Shown: one piece after another, positions 7,682-16,091 of the stretch
Numbering within the stretch: the stretch's first letter is position 1
Layout of the letters: the number at the start of each line of letters is the position of its first letter
From: Aliivibrio_A sp016764915
GTDB taxonomy: Bacteria > Pseudomonadota > Gammaproteobacteria > Enterobacterales > Vibrionaceae
Direction: 5' to 3'
Length of the DNA: 64,000 bases
NCBI GenBank assembly: GCA_965224595.1
Contig: OZ245057.1
Span: 992,001 to 1,056,000, forward strand
Position numbers and translations under genes: made by a program
The notes under the pieces: generated by a model
Databases searched by the model: none
What the model was told of the DNA's origin: nothing
Seen by the model: the letters and a program-made list of their open reading frames with translations, nothing else

Positions 7682-8506
7682 ATGAACCATCCTTTAGTCA
7701 ATGCAAAATGGTTAAGCCAGAACCTAGAAAAAGTGATATTGCTGCATGTCACTATGGCTAATCCAATAGGGGGGAATTCAAGTACGTTGAATGATGTATA
7801 TATCCCAAGCAGTGTATCGTTTGATTTTGAACATACTGTCTGTGACGTAACCAGCAGCCTTCCTCACACCATGCCAAGCTGTAAACAATTTACGCAAAAT
7901 GTGCAAGAGTTGGGGATCCACAGTGACTCTATTGTGGTTGTTTATGATGATGTGGGCATTTTTTCAGCGCCAAGAGTGTGGTGGATGTTAAAAAGTATGG
8001 GGCATAATGATGTCTACTTACTTGATGGAGGTCTGCCTAGTTGGCTCATGCAAGGCTATGAAGTTACCGACAGTTTGGTTCAGCCTGCTGGGGGGGGGAC
8101 TTTTGTCGCAAAACCGATTGAGCACGCTCTATTTAATGCAGAACAGGTCGTTGAATCTATGGATAACAATGAGCATCACATTGTCGATGCGAGATCCAGT
8201 GCTCGCTTTAATGGCATGGTGGCAGAGCCAAGAGAAGGCCTACGCTCTGGTCACATACCAAAATCATTAAATCTCCCTTACACCAAATTGATCAAAGAGG
8301 GTTCGTTTGCTGAGTTAGAGGAGCTTAATACGGTATTTAATCAATTGGCTATGGACAAAAATAAACGGGTCATTGCGAGTTGTGGATCTGGGGTAACCGC
8401 CGCCATTATATTATTAGCGGCACATATTGCTGGGTTTAAAAAATTAAGCTTATACGATGGGTCTTGGAGTGAGTGGGGAGCTGATGAGAGCCTTCCAATT
8501 GCTTAA
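7682..8506 (+). CDS. 3-mercaptopyruvate sulfurtransferase
   Basis: A two-domain rhodanese of 274 residues. The C-terminal domain has the active-site loop CGSGVTA (Cys about residue 234), the signature of 3-mercaptopyruvate sulfurtransferases rather than thiosulfate rhodaneses. The N-terminal domain is catalytically silent, as usual. It moves sulfur from 3-mercaptopyruvate to a thiol acceptor in the cytosol, and contributes to H2S production and cysteine breakdown. ATG 7682 follows AAGGAAAG; an earlier in-frame ATA is ignored. A run of nine G in the coding sequence (8090-8098) encodes part of the linker and could be prone to slippage. E. coli SseA is the nearest named relative. Confidence 0.85.
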   Translation: MNHPLVNAKWLSQNLEKVILLHVTMANPIGGNSSTLNDVYIPSSVSFDFEHTVCDVTSSLPHTMPSCKQFTQNVQELGIHSDSIVVVYDDVGIFSAPRVWWMLKSMGHNDVYLLDGGLPSWLMQGYEVTDSLVQPAGGGTFVAKPIEHALFNAEQVVESMDNNEHHIVDARSSARFNGMVAEPREGLRSGHIPKSLNLPYTKLIKEGSFAELEELNTVFNQLAMDKNKRVIASCGSGVTAAIILLAAHIAGFKKLSLYDGSWSEWGADESLPIA

Positions 8507-8658
8507 TTGTTAAATATATCAATATTAATGGTGAGTGACTTATTGCTCATCTATTTGTATTAAATATTGCGGCTGGTACTAAATAACGACTCACTACCCG
8601 GTCCATTCTTTCTTCCAGAGTATCCGGCAATTTCAGTCTGAAAGATAAAGAGAGATCA

Positions 8659-8892
8659 ATGGTCTCCTCGGGTCTACATGTTGAATTAAAAGATCTTTAT
8701 TCTGGAGTGACATATGAAACATGGGTTGAATATGACGAAGTATTTGTTTTTGATCGATTAAAACCGGGGACTTATCATCTATTGATTAACGGCAAAAGTG
8801 CTGAAAACATCGTAGAGTTAGTTCCGGGAGATTACGTTGAGCTGGGGGAGTATGTCATTTTGATTGCTGAAACGAAAGAAAATCAAACCTAG
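8659..8892 (+). CDS. small hypothetical protein
   Basis: Encodes 77 residues, acidic, with no signal peptide or membrane segment. The pattern of short alternating strands with RLKPGTYHLLINGK and VPGDYVELGEYV suggests a small beta-sandwich like carboxypeptidase regulatory or Ig-like folds, but no family is recognised. The ATG at 8659 has GAGAG just upstream. It lies alone between the sulfurtransferase and ybiB genes. Confidence 0.6.
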   Translation: MVSSGLHVELKDLYSGVTYETWVEYDEVFVFDRLKPGTYHLLINGKSAENIVELVPGDYVELGEYVILIAETKENQT

Positions 8893-8972
8893 CAATATTT
8901 GCCGCTTTTAATCATGGTCATTTAGGATATATTGGAGTGATACGGAGTAAGTGAATAGGGAAGTTTAGTATA

Positions 8973-9980
8973 ATGAGCAGTATCATTGAGTGCATCCGCA
9001 CCGTCGGTCGTGGCGAAAGAAGTAGAAACCCCCTCAGTTACCAACAAGCTCATTTAGTGATGACAGAGTATTTACAAGGTCAGGTTCCGACAGGAAAAAT
9101 GGCGATGTTGATGATGCTAATTCGAGTTCAAAATGAGACTGCTGCTGAAGTCGCGGGTTTTACCCTGGCATTAAGAGAGTATCTTGAAAGTAGCTCTCCA
9201 ACACTTAATCAGTTAAAAGCCGATGTCGATTGGCCATGCTTCGCAGGGAAACGTGAATTACAGGGGGCTCCTTGGCACCTTTATTCAGCCAAAGCACTCG
9301 CTATGAATGGGAAATCTGTATTGATCCATGGACACATTGAAGCTGGCACCAAGCGTCTGCATGCCGCTAATTTTCTCGATACTCTGGGCATTACTTATTG
9401 CAACTCCATCGAACAAGCACAGCAAGAGCTTGAAAAAAATCGCATCGCTTATCTTCCACTTGACGTTTATGCGCCTCAAGTGGTCGATATGCTTCGCTGG
9501 CAGCAGGAATATGGGCTGAGAACTCCCATCAATACCTGCGCTCGAATGTTAAATCCATCCAATGCAAAAATCTCGTTACGTGGAAGTTTTCATCCCGGCT
9601 TTCCAAAGTTGCACGCTGAGGCTGAATACCTCATTCAACAACAGATCCATAATGGTAAACCTGATATTTGCACTGTCTCTTTTAAGGGGGTAGGAGGAGA
9701 GAGTGAGTTTAATCCTAAAGTCAGTCAGAGTTTATTCTGCGCAACGAGAAATGGGGTAGAGGAGCTGTATTGGGATGAGAAGCTTAACCCCGATCTTCCA
9801 CAATTGGTTCAATGCGTGATGGGCACTGACACGGATAAGTTAGAGTTACTTGCAAATACAGCTGTAGCAGGTATTGCTGTGGTGTTATGGGCTGCGGGAC
9901 AATCGAGTCAGATGGGCCGTGATCAAGCGATCAATGGCGCAGAGCGCGTGTGGCAAGATTATGTGAATCAAACAACATAG
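8973..9980 (+). CDS. ybiB: YbiB/TrpD2-family protein
   Basis: 335 residues with the overall layout of anthranilate phosphoribosyltransferase (TrpD): an N-terminal helical domain (residues 1-70, GRGERSRNPLSYQQAHLVM) followed by a nucleoside-phosphorylase-like domain. The catalytic GTGGD loop of true TrpD is absent, matching the TrpD2/YbiB branch. E. coli YbiB lacks transferase activity, binds nucleic acid and is linked to the DNA damage response. The sequence shows family membership; the role here is by analogy. It is followed by a strong bidirectional terminator. Confidence 0.85.
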   Translation: MSSIIECIRTVGRGERSRNPLSYQQAHLVMTEYLQGQVPTGKMAMLMMLIRVQNETAAEVAGFTLALREYLESSSPTLNQLKADVDWPCFAGKRELQGAPWHLYSAKALAMNGKSVLIHGHIEAGTKRLHAANFLDTLGITYCNSIEQAQQELEKNRIAYLPLDVYAPQVVDMLRWQQEYGLRTPINTCARMLNPSNAKISLRGSFHPGFPKLHAEAEYLIQQQIHNGKPDICTVSFKGVGGESEFNPKVSQSLFCATRNGVEELYWDEKLNPDLPQLVQCVMGTDTDKLELLANTAVAGIAVVLWAAGQSSQMGRDQAINGAERVWQDYVNQTT

Positions 9981-10013
9981 ATGGGTAAAGTTTTACACTG
10001 TAAATTAGGCAAT

Positions 10014-10046
10014 AAAAAGCGCGGAACTGTAAGAGCCGCGCTTTTT
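10014..10046. terminator. bidirectional terminator
   Basis: An 11-bp stem (AAAAAGCGCGG / CCGCGCTTTTT) with an 11-base loop lies between the convergent ybiB and FKBP genes. Confidence 0.88.
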
Positions 10047-10062
10047 ATTGGGTTGATATCAG

Positions 10063-10536
10063 TTAATCAATTTTGATCAATTCAACATCAAATATTAACG
10101 TAGAACCTGGTTTAATTGCCCCAGCAGAGCTGTTGCCATAAGCAAGGTTGCTTGGAATAAACAGACGAATTTTTTCACCCTCAACCATCAGCTGTACACC
10201 TTCAGTCCAACCCTTAATCACTTGGCTAAGTTTGAAAGAGATGGGTTCGTTACGCTCGACAGAGCTATCAAACACGGACCCATCTAAAAGAGTGCCATGA
10301 TAGTGAACGGTGACTTTACTGCTGGCCGTTGGATTAACGTCGCCAGTTCCTTCGGTTAACACTAAGTACTGTAAGCCAGACTCAGTGGTAATCACTCCCT
10401 CTTTTGCTTTATTTTCAGCTAAAAAAGCTTCACCTGTTTTGATGTTTTCTGCGGCTAATTTTGGATTTCCAGACATTCTCTGAATAAAGAAGTAAGCAAG
10501 TACTAACAGAACGACGATAATGATGATTTTTGACAC
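10063..10536 (-). CDS. membrane-anchored FKBP-type peptidyl-prolyl isomerase
   Basis: 157 residues. An N-terminal hydrophobic anchor (residues 3-18) is followed by a short linker and one FKBP domain (about residues 52-157). Typical active-site segments are present: VTVHYHGTLLDGSVFDSS, GWTEGVQLM, IPSNLAYG and IFDVELI. It should catalyse cis-trans proline isomerisation, most likely on the periplasmic face of the inner membrane. It is close to the FklB/FkpA C-terminal domain but lacks their dimerisation helices. It lies 27 bases after a DsbA-like lipoprotein gene on the same strand, so the two may form a periplasmic folding pair. Confidence 0.85.
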   Translation of the reverse strand: MSKIIIIVVLLVLAYFFIQRMSGNPKLAAENIKTGEAFLAENKAKEGVITTESGLQYLVLTEGTGDVNPTASSKVTVHYHGTLLDGSVFDSSVERNEPISFKLSQVIKGWTEGVQLMVEGEKIRLFIPSNLAYGNSSAGAIKPGSTLIFDVELIKID

Positions 10537-10563
10537 AGACAGTTCCCTATTGTTGTTTTCATG

Positions 10564-11187
10564 CTATTTAGTTAATAAATAGGTAATGGTTTTTGCAATA
10601 TCATCTGGGTTTTGATGACCTGAGATGATTACTTGGTATTTTCCATTAACTATGAAGGTAGGTACAGCGTTAATTTTAGCTGCGACCGTCACTTTGTTAG
10701 CACTTTCTAACATTTGAAGCAGTGCTTTCTGTTGGATATCACTGAATTTATATGGACTGATAAGATTGTTGTCAGTAAATACCTGTTCAATTTTAGCTTG
10801 TTGCTCAGTAAGTGTTAATCCATCATTTTCTTGAATCGCATTAAAAAGGGATTCCATAAATACCTTATCAGGTACCGCATTGAGCTGCATTACTGCAGAG
10901 TAGTAGATAAGAGCGGATACTTTTGCGGAGTTATTAAAAGTGACGTGCAGTTTGTCTATATCGGTATCGATTTGTTGCTTAATGTCAGGCAGGAATTTCT
11001 CCATGGTGCGACAGTGGCCACACGATAAAGAGAAGACTTCGGTTATAGGTGCAAGAAACTCTGAAGTGATGGCTGTAGGTAAGCGAGAAAATTGTTTTCC
11101 CTCGATAGGTTGGTTAGATTCAGAACAGGCAGATAAAAACAGTAAAGAAAACAGTGGGACAATCAAAAATTTGGATAGGTTGTTCAT
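10564..11187 (-). CDS. DsbA-like thiol-disulfide oxidoreductase lipoprotein
   Basis: 207 residues with a lipoprotein signal (lipobox LSAC near residue 20). The thioredoxin-fold domain carries a CGHC active site (SCGHCRTMEKF) and a cis-proline loop (AVPTFIVNGKYQV), as in DsbA. It is expected in the periplasm, lipid-anchored, oxidising or isomerising cysteines of exported proteins. Main DsbA is normally soluble, so this is probably an accessory paralogue, as found in several Vibrio and Shewanella genomes. It lies upstream of the FKBP isomerase gene in a likely two-gene operon. Confidence 0.85.
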   Translation of the reverse strand: MNNLSKFLIVPLFSLLFLSACSESNQPIEGKQFSRLPTAITSEFLAPITEVFSLSCGHCRTMEKFLPDIKQQIDTDIDKLHVTFNNSAKVSALIYYSAVMQLNAVPDKVFMESLFNAIQENDGLTLTEQQAKIEQVFTDNNLISPYKFSDIQQKALLQMLESANKVTVAAKINAVPTFIVNGKYQVIISGHQNPDDIAKTITYLLTK

Positions 11188-11472
11188 AATACACTCATAA
11201 AAAGAGACAAAATAACGTAGGAGTAGTCATAAGTTGAATGCGGCAAATTTACGTCTTCTAGTGAGTTAGAAGTGCTTTTATGCAATAAGTTCCTGAGAAA
11301 CAGAAAAATAGACAGATTAGGCTATTGTGTGAATAAATTGATATTAATTATTGAGTGAACTTAAGTTTTTTGTAATGCTGACGATAAGTTAATAAGAAAT
11401 ATACCTTATACTCATAACATTTCGTTATCTTGTTGTAATTGATGGCGGCCAACACTGTACAGAAGGGAAGGC

Positions 11473-12072
11473 ATGAACAAGTATCTACCACTTTTCGCTG
11501 TTGTATCACTGTCAGGATGCATGATACCAGATATTACCATGCTCGATGTCGCACCGCATGAAGCACCAAGACCAGACATTGAAAACAGTACATCAACAAA
11601 AGCGAAAGAGTATGATTTAACTGGCCCTCAAGGGGAGTTAAAAAATGCGGGGATAACCAGAGTAGCTGAAGAGTTGCAGTTTAGGCAGATCCCTTTTGGT
11701 TATGACAGCACCAACCGTTTGGTTATTGTGATTGAAGATAATATTCATTTTAGTACAGCTTCATCTGCACTCACTGCAGAGTCAACCCTGTTATTATCCA
11801 ACCTCGTAAAAGTGTTTGAACGCTTTGATGATTTGGAATTAATTATCGACGGGCACGCTGATGAGAGTGGTGATAAGTTGATGAACCAAACTCTTTCGGA
11901 GCAGAGAGCCAATAGGGTAAGGCGCTTTTTCTTAGAGGGGAATCTATCGACAAAACACTTATACTCGCGAGGGTTTGGTGAATACATGCCGCTGTGCAGT
12001 AACAGTACTCTTAAAGGTAAGCAGTGTAATCGTCGTGTTGAAATTACGGTTGTGCAATCTCAAACGATGTAA
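11473..12072 (+). CDS. OmpA-family lipoprotein
   Basis: 199 residues. A lipoprotein signal ends at the lipobox LSGC (Cys about residue 16). A disordered linker leads to an OmpA C-terminal peptidoglycan-binding domain (about residues 90-197). Its core motif is visible as IDGHADESGD, then NQTLSEQRANRVRRFF and NRRVEITV. It probably tethers the outer membrane to peptidoglycan, like Pal or the OmpA-type lipoproteins. It is not Pal itself because no tol genes are nearby. ATG 11473 follows AGAAGGGAAGG. Confidence 0.85.
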   Translation: MNKYLPLFAVVSLSGCMIPDITMLDVAPHEAPRPDIENSTSTKAKEYDLTGPQGELKNAGITRVAEELQFRQIPFGYDSTNRLVIVIEDNIHFSTASSALTAESTLLLSNLVKVFERFDDLELIIDGHADESGDKLMNQTLSEQRANRVRRFFLEGNLSTKHLYSRGFGEYMPLCSNSTLKGKQCNRRVEITVVQSQTM

Positions 12073-12102
12073 GCCAGTGTATGGATACCAAGTGTGAAGA
12101 AA

Positions 12103-12133
12103 AGTACCTATCGAAAGAGTATTGATAGGTACT
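12103..12133. terminator. hairpin between convergent genes
   Basis: A perfect 10-bp stem AGTACCTATC / GATAGGTACT with an 11-base loop. On the minus strand it is followed by TTTTCTT, so it most likely terminates creA and may also serve the OmpA-lipoprotein gene. Confidence 0.7.
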
Positions 12134-12141
12134 GTGATTGA

Positions 12142-12612
12142 TTACTGCTGAACTGGAATGGCCCAAGCTTTTGTGTCCCATAAAGGTACGGTTGATAGTG
12201 AATGCTTGTAACTGCCCTCAGTCTCTTTGGTGCTGTATGATAAATAGAGCAAGGATTGTGTTTGGGCATCGTATATTCGGCGGATCTTAAGCGTTTTAAA
12301 GAAGATACTTTTTGATTTTTTAAAAACAACCTCCCCACTTTTTGATTTGTCGATTTGGCTGATCATCTCAGAAGTAATCTCGCCCGTTTGACGACAGCTG
12401 ATCCCCATATCTGATGGGTCTGAAAAATCCAAATCGGCGACAACATTAGACATATGGCAAGTGACACCAGTGATAATAGGATCGCTAAGAACCTCAATTT
12501 TGATGTCTTTGGTAGTGAAGAGACCTAAAGAGACATCGCCCACTTCATTATCTGAGCAGCCTGCGAGTAGAACAGATAGCCCTATGGCTAAGAGTAATTT
12601 TTTCATTTTCAA
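12142..12612 (-). CDS. creA: CreA family protein
   Basis: 156 residues matching the CreA family: an N-terminal export signal with lipobox LLAGC, then VGDVSLGLFTTKDIKIEVLSD in two parts, a pair of conserved cysteines (GVTCHMS and GISCRQTG), and a late IRRIYD segment. E. coli CreA is an exported protein of unknown biochemical function that belongs to the creABCD cluster, but creBCD are not present here. The lipobox suggests periplasmic membrane anchoring in this organism. The start has AGGGATTG upstream. Confidence 0.85.
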   Translation of the reverse strand: MKMKKLLLAIGLSVLLAGCSDNEVGDVSLGLFTTKDIKIEVLSDPIITGVTCHMSNVVADLDFSDPSDMGISCRQTGEITSEMISQIDKSKSGEVVFKKSKSIFFKTLKIRRIYDAQTQSLLYLSYSTKETEGSYKHSLSTVPLWDTKAWAIPVQQ

Positions 12613-12689
12613 TCCCTAGTTTAATTTACGATGCAAATATAACATTTTGAACTATAGCAATTTCGAGCGGCTGGGTATTGTCTTATTCG

Positions 12690-12935
12690 TTACTCCATTA
12701 AGAAGTAACGAGCAATGCCATATATGTATAAGACGGAAAATATGATGTTGATATATTTCAGTTGGCGCTCCGTATGAAGCCAAGCACAATAAATCCAGAT
12801 CAGGCAAAAAGGTAAACTGACAAACATGGTAAGCGGATACCAGTTTTGAACAACGGCAACCGTGCTAATAATACCGAGTACAAGTGCTAACCATTTTAAC
12901 TCTTGTTCGTAATCTGCAAGAGACTTTTTATCCAT
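12690..12935 (-). CDS. small membrane protein, unknown
   Basis: 81 residues with about three hydrophobic segments (residues 14-28, 33-50, 60-77) and a short charged N terminus (MDKKSLADYEQELK). No family recognised. It is the last gene before the long tyrosine phenol-lyase leader and is divergent from it, so part of that leader must also hold its promoter. Confidence 0.6.
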   Translation of the reverse strand: MDKKSLADYEQELKWLALVLGIISTVAVVQNWYPLTMFVSLPFCLIWIYCAWLHTERQLKYINIIFSVLYIYGIARYFLME

Positions 12936-13125
12936 CGATTTTCATCTCCATATTCAATCTCAAGGGCTCAATAAATCATATTACTATTGATTTTTAATGG
13001 TAGATGCATTATTCAGCGGATGAATTGATTTATGACTTCCTATTCTCATTTGTCAAAATTCTTTAATAACATTCACTGCTGTTTCGTGATGTCAAGAATT
13101 TGACATTAAAAACCACAAAGCCATC

Positions 13126-13143
13126 TGTAATAAAAAGTTTACA
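13126..13143 (+). promoter_or_regulatory. strong TyrR-box candidate upstream of tpl
   Basis: TGTAAT-AAAAAG-TTTACA agrees with the TyrR consensus TGTAAA-N6-TTTACA at 11 of the 12 specified bases and keeps the invariant G and C 15 positions apart. It lies 305 bases before the tpl start codon. Confidence 0.65.
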
Positions 13144-13319
13144 TCCTGTTGAGTTATTAATAAACAATCGTTCCGATCACAAAACATCGCCTAAAATGAC
13201 GAGCTAAACAACATTCAAATAACACGATCAATCAAAAATAACAACAGTAAATTAAGCAAAATTTATGGCCCTCAATCCCATTTTACTGATATTTTCTTGC
13301 AAAAAAAGAAGGCGATTTG

Positions 13320-13337
13320 TGCAAGAAATTTTGTACA
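13320..13337 (+). promoter_or_regulatory. weak TyrR-box candidate upstream of tpl
   Basis: TGCAAG-AAATTT-TGTACA keeps the invariant G and C at TyrR spacing and 9 of 12 consensus bases. It lies about 110 bases before the tpl start. Weak boxes paired with a strong box are usual in TyrR promoters. Confidence 0.4.
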
Positions 13338-13447
13338 AATTGCGAGCTCCTTAAAATTGCCGATATGTTTATTTTTTAGTCAAAAGTGGCTTAAATGAAC
13401 GGGTCAGAAACACTCGGCAAAATCCAATAACATAACTGGAGCAACCA

Positions 13448-14818
13448 ATGAAATATCCTGCTGAACCATTTAAAATTAAAGTAGTGGAACTGGTTTCTAT
13501 GATCGGTCGTGATGAGCGTGCTGCAAAAATGAAAGAGGCTGGCCACAATACCTTCCTTTTAAAAAGTGAAGATGTTTATATCGACCTTCTAACCGATTCT
13601 GGTACATCGGCCATGTCGGACAAGCAGTGGGCTGCAATGATGTTGGGTGATGAGGCTTATGCGGGTTCTAAAAACTTTGTCCGTCTTGAGAAAACAGTAA
13701 AAGAGTACTTTAACTTCAAGCACATGATTCCTACTCACCAAGGCCGTGGTGCAGAGAATCTGTTATCTCAACTCGCTATCAAACCGGGTCAATATGTCCT
13801 AGGAAATATGTACTTCACGACGACTCGATTCCATCAGGAAGCCAATGGCGCTTCATTCATTGATATCATTCGTGAAGAGGCTCATAACGCTGAGATCGAC
13901 ATTCCATTTAAAGGCGACATCGACATCGCTAAACTACAAGCTGTTATCAACGATAAAGGCGCAGAGAACATTGCTTATGTATGTCTAGCCGTTACCGTGA
14001 ACTTAGCGGGTGGGCAACCAGTCTCTATGGGTAACATGCGTGCTGTTCGCGAATTGACTAATAAGTACGGAATTAAAGTCTATTATGATGCCACTCGTTG
14101 TGTAGAAAATGCTTACTATATTAAAGAACAAGAAGAAGGCTACGCAGATAAAACGATCAAAGAGATCGTTTATGAAACTTTCAGCTATGGCGACGGCTGT
14201 ACAATGTCCGGCAAGAAAGACACTCTAACTAACGTTGGGGGTTTCTTATGTATGAACGATGACGATATGTTTGAGCAAGCTAAAGAACTTGTTGTTGTTT
14301 ACGAAGGTATGCCTTCTTATGGCGGCCTTGCTGGTCGTGATATGGAAGCAATGGCACAAGGTATTGAAGAGGCAGTACAATTTGAGTATATCGAACACCG
14401 TGTTAAACAAGTTCGTTATCTCGCCGACCGTTTGCGTGCTGGTGGTGTTCCTCTCGTTGAACCAACGGGTGGTCATGCGGTATTTATCGATGCACGACGA
14501 TTTCTTTCACACCTACCTCAAGAGCACTTTCCATCGCAAAGTCTTGCTGCAAGTGTGTACGTAGAAACTGGAGTTCGTACTATGGAACGAGGTATTGTCT
14601 CTTCAGGCCGTAACAAAGAGACTGGAGATCACCATTATCCTGGTTTAGAAACTATCCGCCTAACCATTCCACGTCGTGTATACACTTATGCGCACATGGA
14701 TGTTGTCGCTGAAGGTATCATCAATCTTTACAAAAATCGTGACCAAATAAAAGGTCTGAAATTTGTTTACGAGCCTAAGCAATTACGATTCTTTACTTCG
14801 CGTTTCGAATACCTATAA
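13448..14818 (+). CDS. tpl: tyrosine phenol-lyase (beta-tyrosinase)
   Basis: 456 residues, the same length as Citrobacter freundii TPL and colinear with it. It is a PLP enzyme that splits L-tyrosine into phenol, pyruvate and ammonia. The PLP lysine is Lys257 (SGKKD); Arg100, Asn185, Asp214, Arg217 and Ser254 are in place. Thr124, Arg381 and Phe448 are the residues that distinguish it from tryptophanase, which has Asp, a hydrophobic residue and His there. Start ATG 13448 has GGAG seven bases upstream. TyrR boxes precede it, a terminator follows, and a pyridoxal kinase gene is next. No tyrosine permease gene (tutB) is adjacent, unlike in Citrobacter. Confidence 0.95.
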   Translation: MKYPAEPFKIKVVELVSMIGRDERAAKMKEAGHNTFLLKSEDVYIDLLTDSGTSAMSDKQWAAMMLGDEAYAGSKNFVRLEKTVKEYFNFKHMIPTHQGRGAENLLSQLAIKPGQYVLGNMYFTTTRFHQEANGASFIDIIREEAHNAEIDIPFKGDIDIAKLQAVINDKGAENIAYVCLAVTVNLAGGQPVSMGNMRAVRELTNKYGIKVYYDATRCVENAYYIKEQEEGYADKTIKEIVYETFSYGDGCTMSGKKDTLTNVGGFLCMNDDDMFEQAKELVVVYEGMPSYGGLAGRDMEAMAQGIEEAVQFEYIEHRVKQVRYLADRLRAGGVPLVEPTGGHAVFIDARRFLSHLPQEHFPSQSLAASVYVETGVRTMERGIVSSGRNKETGDHHYPGLETIRLTIPRRVYTYAHMDVVAEGIINLYKNRDQIKGLKFVYEPKQLRFFTSRFEYL

Positions 14819-14828
14819 GAAATCCACT

Positions 14829-14854
14829 AAAGCCTCTCCATAGAGAGGCTTTTT
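14829..14854 (+). terminator. terminator after tpl
   Basis: A 10-bp stem AAAGCCTCTC / GAGAGGCTTT with a CATA loop, ending in a T-run. It separates tpl from pdxY, so pdxY depends on read-through or its own promoter. Confidence 0.88.
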
Positions 14855-14901
14855 GGCGTCGCTACTATTTTCACAACTATTGGCAAGCTAAAGGTAGATA
14901 A

Positions 14902-15795
14902 ATGCGTGGTGTAATCTCAGTTCAAAGTCATGTGGTATTCGGACATGCAGGAAACAGTTCAGCTGTATTTCCACTTCAAAGGATGGGGCTAGAAGTATTT
15001 CCAATCCATACGGTTCAGTTCTCTAATCACACTCAATATCAAGAAGGCTGGACTGGGAGGGTCTTTTCTCCGTTAGATATTACCGATTTAACCAAAGGGC
15101 TGAAAGCCATAGGCGCTTTTGAAAAGTGCGATGCTGTTTTAACGGGATACCTAGGAAGTGTGGACCAATGTGAGAGTATTACTGAGCTTGTTCATCAAGT
15201 AATGAGGCACAACCCCAAAGCTCTATACGTGTGTGACCCCGTAATGGGAGATCCAATAAAAGGTTGCATTGTCGATGAAGGTATTACTGAGTACATCGTT
15301 GACAAGTTAATGCCTATGGCCGATGTTATTGTGCCTAATCAGTTTGAATTGAGTAAATTTGTAGGGATAGAGATAACGGATGTCTCAAGTGCTGTTGCTG
15401 CGTGTAAAAAAGCGCTGTCTCTCGGACCTAAAATTGTCTTAGTTAAGCATCTACATTCTGTTGCAGATGGTGAATGTAAGTTCTCTATGATGCTTGCTTT
15501 CGACGACAAATATTACATAGTACAAAGGCCCAATTTGTACTTCTCTAAACAACCTGTCGGTGTCGGCGATCTTATCTCTGCAATATTTGTCGCTGGACTA
15601 CTTAAAGGTTGGACTCCTGTCGACGCATTCAAGCATTGTAATGAAGCGGTTTATGGTGTTGTTAAGACAACTCAATCTCTAGGGGAGTGGGAGCTGCAAA
15701 CCATAATGGCACAAGAAGAGATCATTAACCCCACTGAGAAATTCGATATTGGAGAGTGTGTGGTCGACGAGTCAATGGCTTATTATTCAGCATAA
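14902..15795 (+). CDS. pdxY: pyridoxal kinase PdxY
   Basis: 297 residues of the ribokinase-like pyridoxal kinase family. An N-terminal segment (SVQSHVVFGHAGNSSAVFPL) is the substrate loop, CDPVMGD lies mid-protein, and VGVGDLISAIF carries the catalytic Asp223. It phosphorylates pyridoxal to PLP in the cytosol. The typical PdxY length is 286-290. Its position directly after tpl, a PLP enzyme that is made in bulk in other bacteria, suggests cofactor supply for TPL; this is inference. ATG 14902 has AAGGTAGA upstream. Confidence 0.9.
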   Translation: MRGVISVQSHVVFGHAGNSSAVFPLQRMGLEVFPIHTVQFSNHTQYQEGWTGRVFSPLDITDLTKGLKAIGAFEKCDAVLTGYLGSVDQCESITELVHQVMRHNPKALYVCDPVMGDPIKGCIVDEGITEYIVDKLMPMADVIVPNQFELSKFVGIEITDVSSAVAACKKALSLGPKIVLVKHLHSVADGECKFSMMLAFDDKYYIVQRPNLYFSKQPVGVGDLISAIFVAGLLKGWTPVDAFKHCNEAVYGVVKTTQSLGEWELQTIMAQEEIINPTEKFDIGECVVDESMAYYSA

Positions 15796-15882
15796 TGACT
15801 GGAACACGTATTATCACGGTGCTAAGAATAAAGTTATCGGTGATGCTGCCGATAAATAGAAAAATGAGTAATTGGAATTACA

Positions 15883-15993
15883 ATGAAACAGAAAATTTTT
15901 ATAGTTGCTGTCTTGTTTGTGCTAACTGGATGCTCTTCATCACCAGCGTCTACTTTGTGTGTGCCCGATTTTTGCGACATTTGGGCAAAATAA
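15883..15993 (+). CDS. 36-residue lipoprotein
   Basis: A short intact frame begins MKQKIFIVAVLFVLTGCSSS, a textbook lipoprotein signal with lipobox LTGC. The mature part is only about 20 residues and includes two further cysteines (LCVPDFCDIW). GGAA precedes the ATG. The signal is too well formed to be chance, but the tiny mature part is of unknown function. Similar small lipoproteins (entericidin-like or YifL-like) exist, though I see no specific match. Confidence 0.65.
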   Translation: MKQKIFIVAVLFVLTGCSSSPASTLCVPDFCDIWAK

Positions 15994-16091
15994 AAAATAT
16001 GATTAAAAGTCATCGACACCCTCATTTTTTTGCCTATTTAGGTCGGAATTAGCCTATAATTCGATTCCAAGCAAAATTAGGTAAATTAAGA

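Larger units (their letters stand above)
12936..13447 (+). promoter_or_regulatory. 512-bp control region of tyrosine phenol-lyase
   Basis: No gene is visible. The region is A+T-rich and holds two TyrR-box candidates (13126-13143 and 13320-13337) and a 6-bp inverted repeat TGTCAA-GAAT-TTGACA (13090-13105). No tnaC-like leader peptide was found. A GGAG ribosome binding site lies just before the ATG at 13448. The length resembles the long tpl leader of Citrobacter, where TyrR with tyrosine activates transcription from distant boxes. Confidence 0.6.

Noticed and set aside
13170..13195. CRP-binding site upstream of tpl
   Set aside because: Only a TCACA half-site is clear; the partner half does not match TGTGA.
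13448..14818. Tryptophanase (tnaA)
   Set aside because: Length 456, plus Thr124, Arg381 and Phe448, match tyrosine phenol-lyase; no tnaC leader peptide with Trp is visible.
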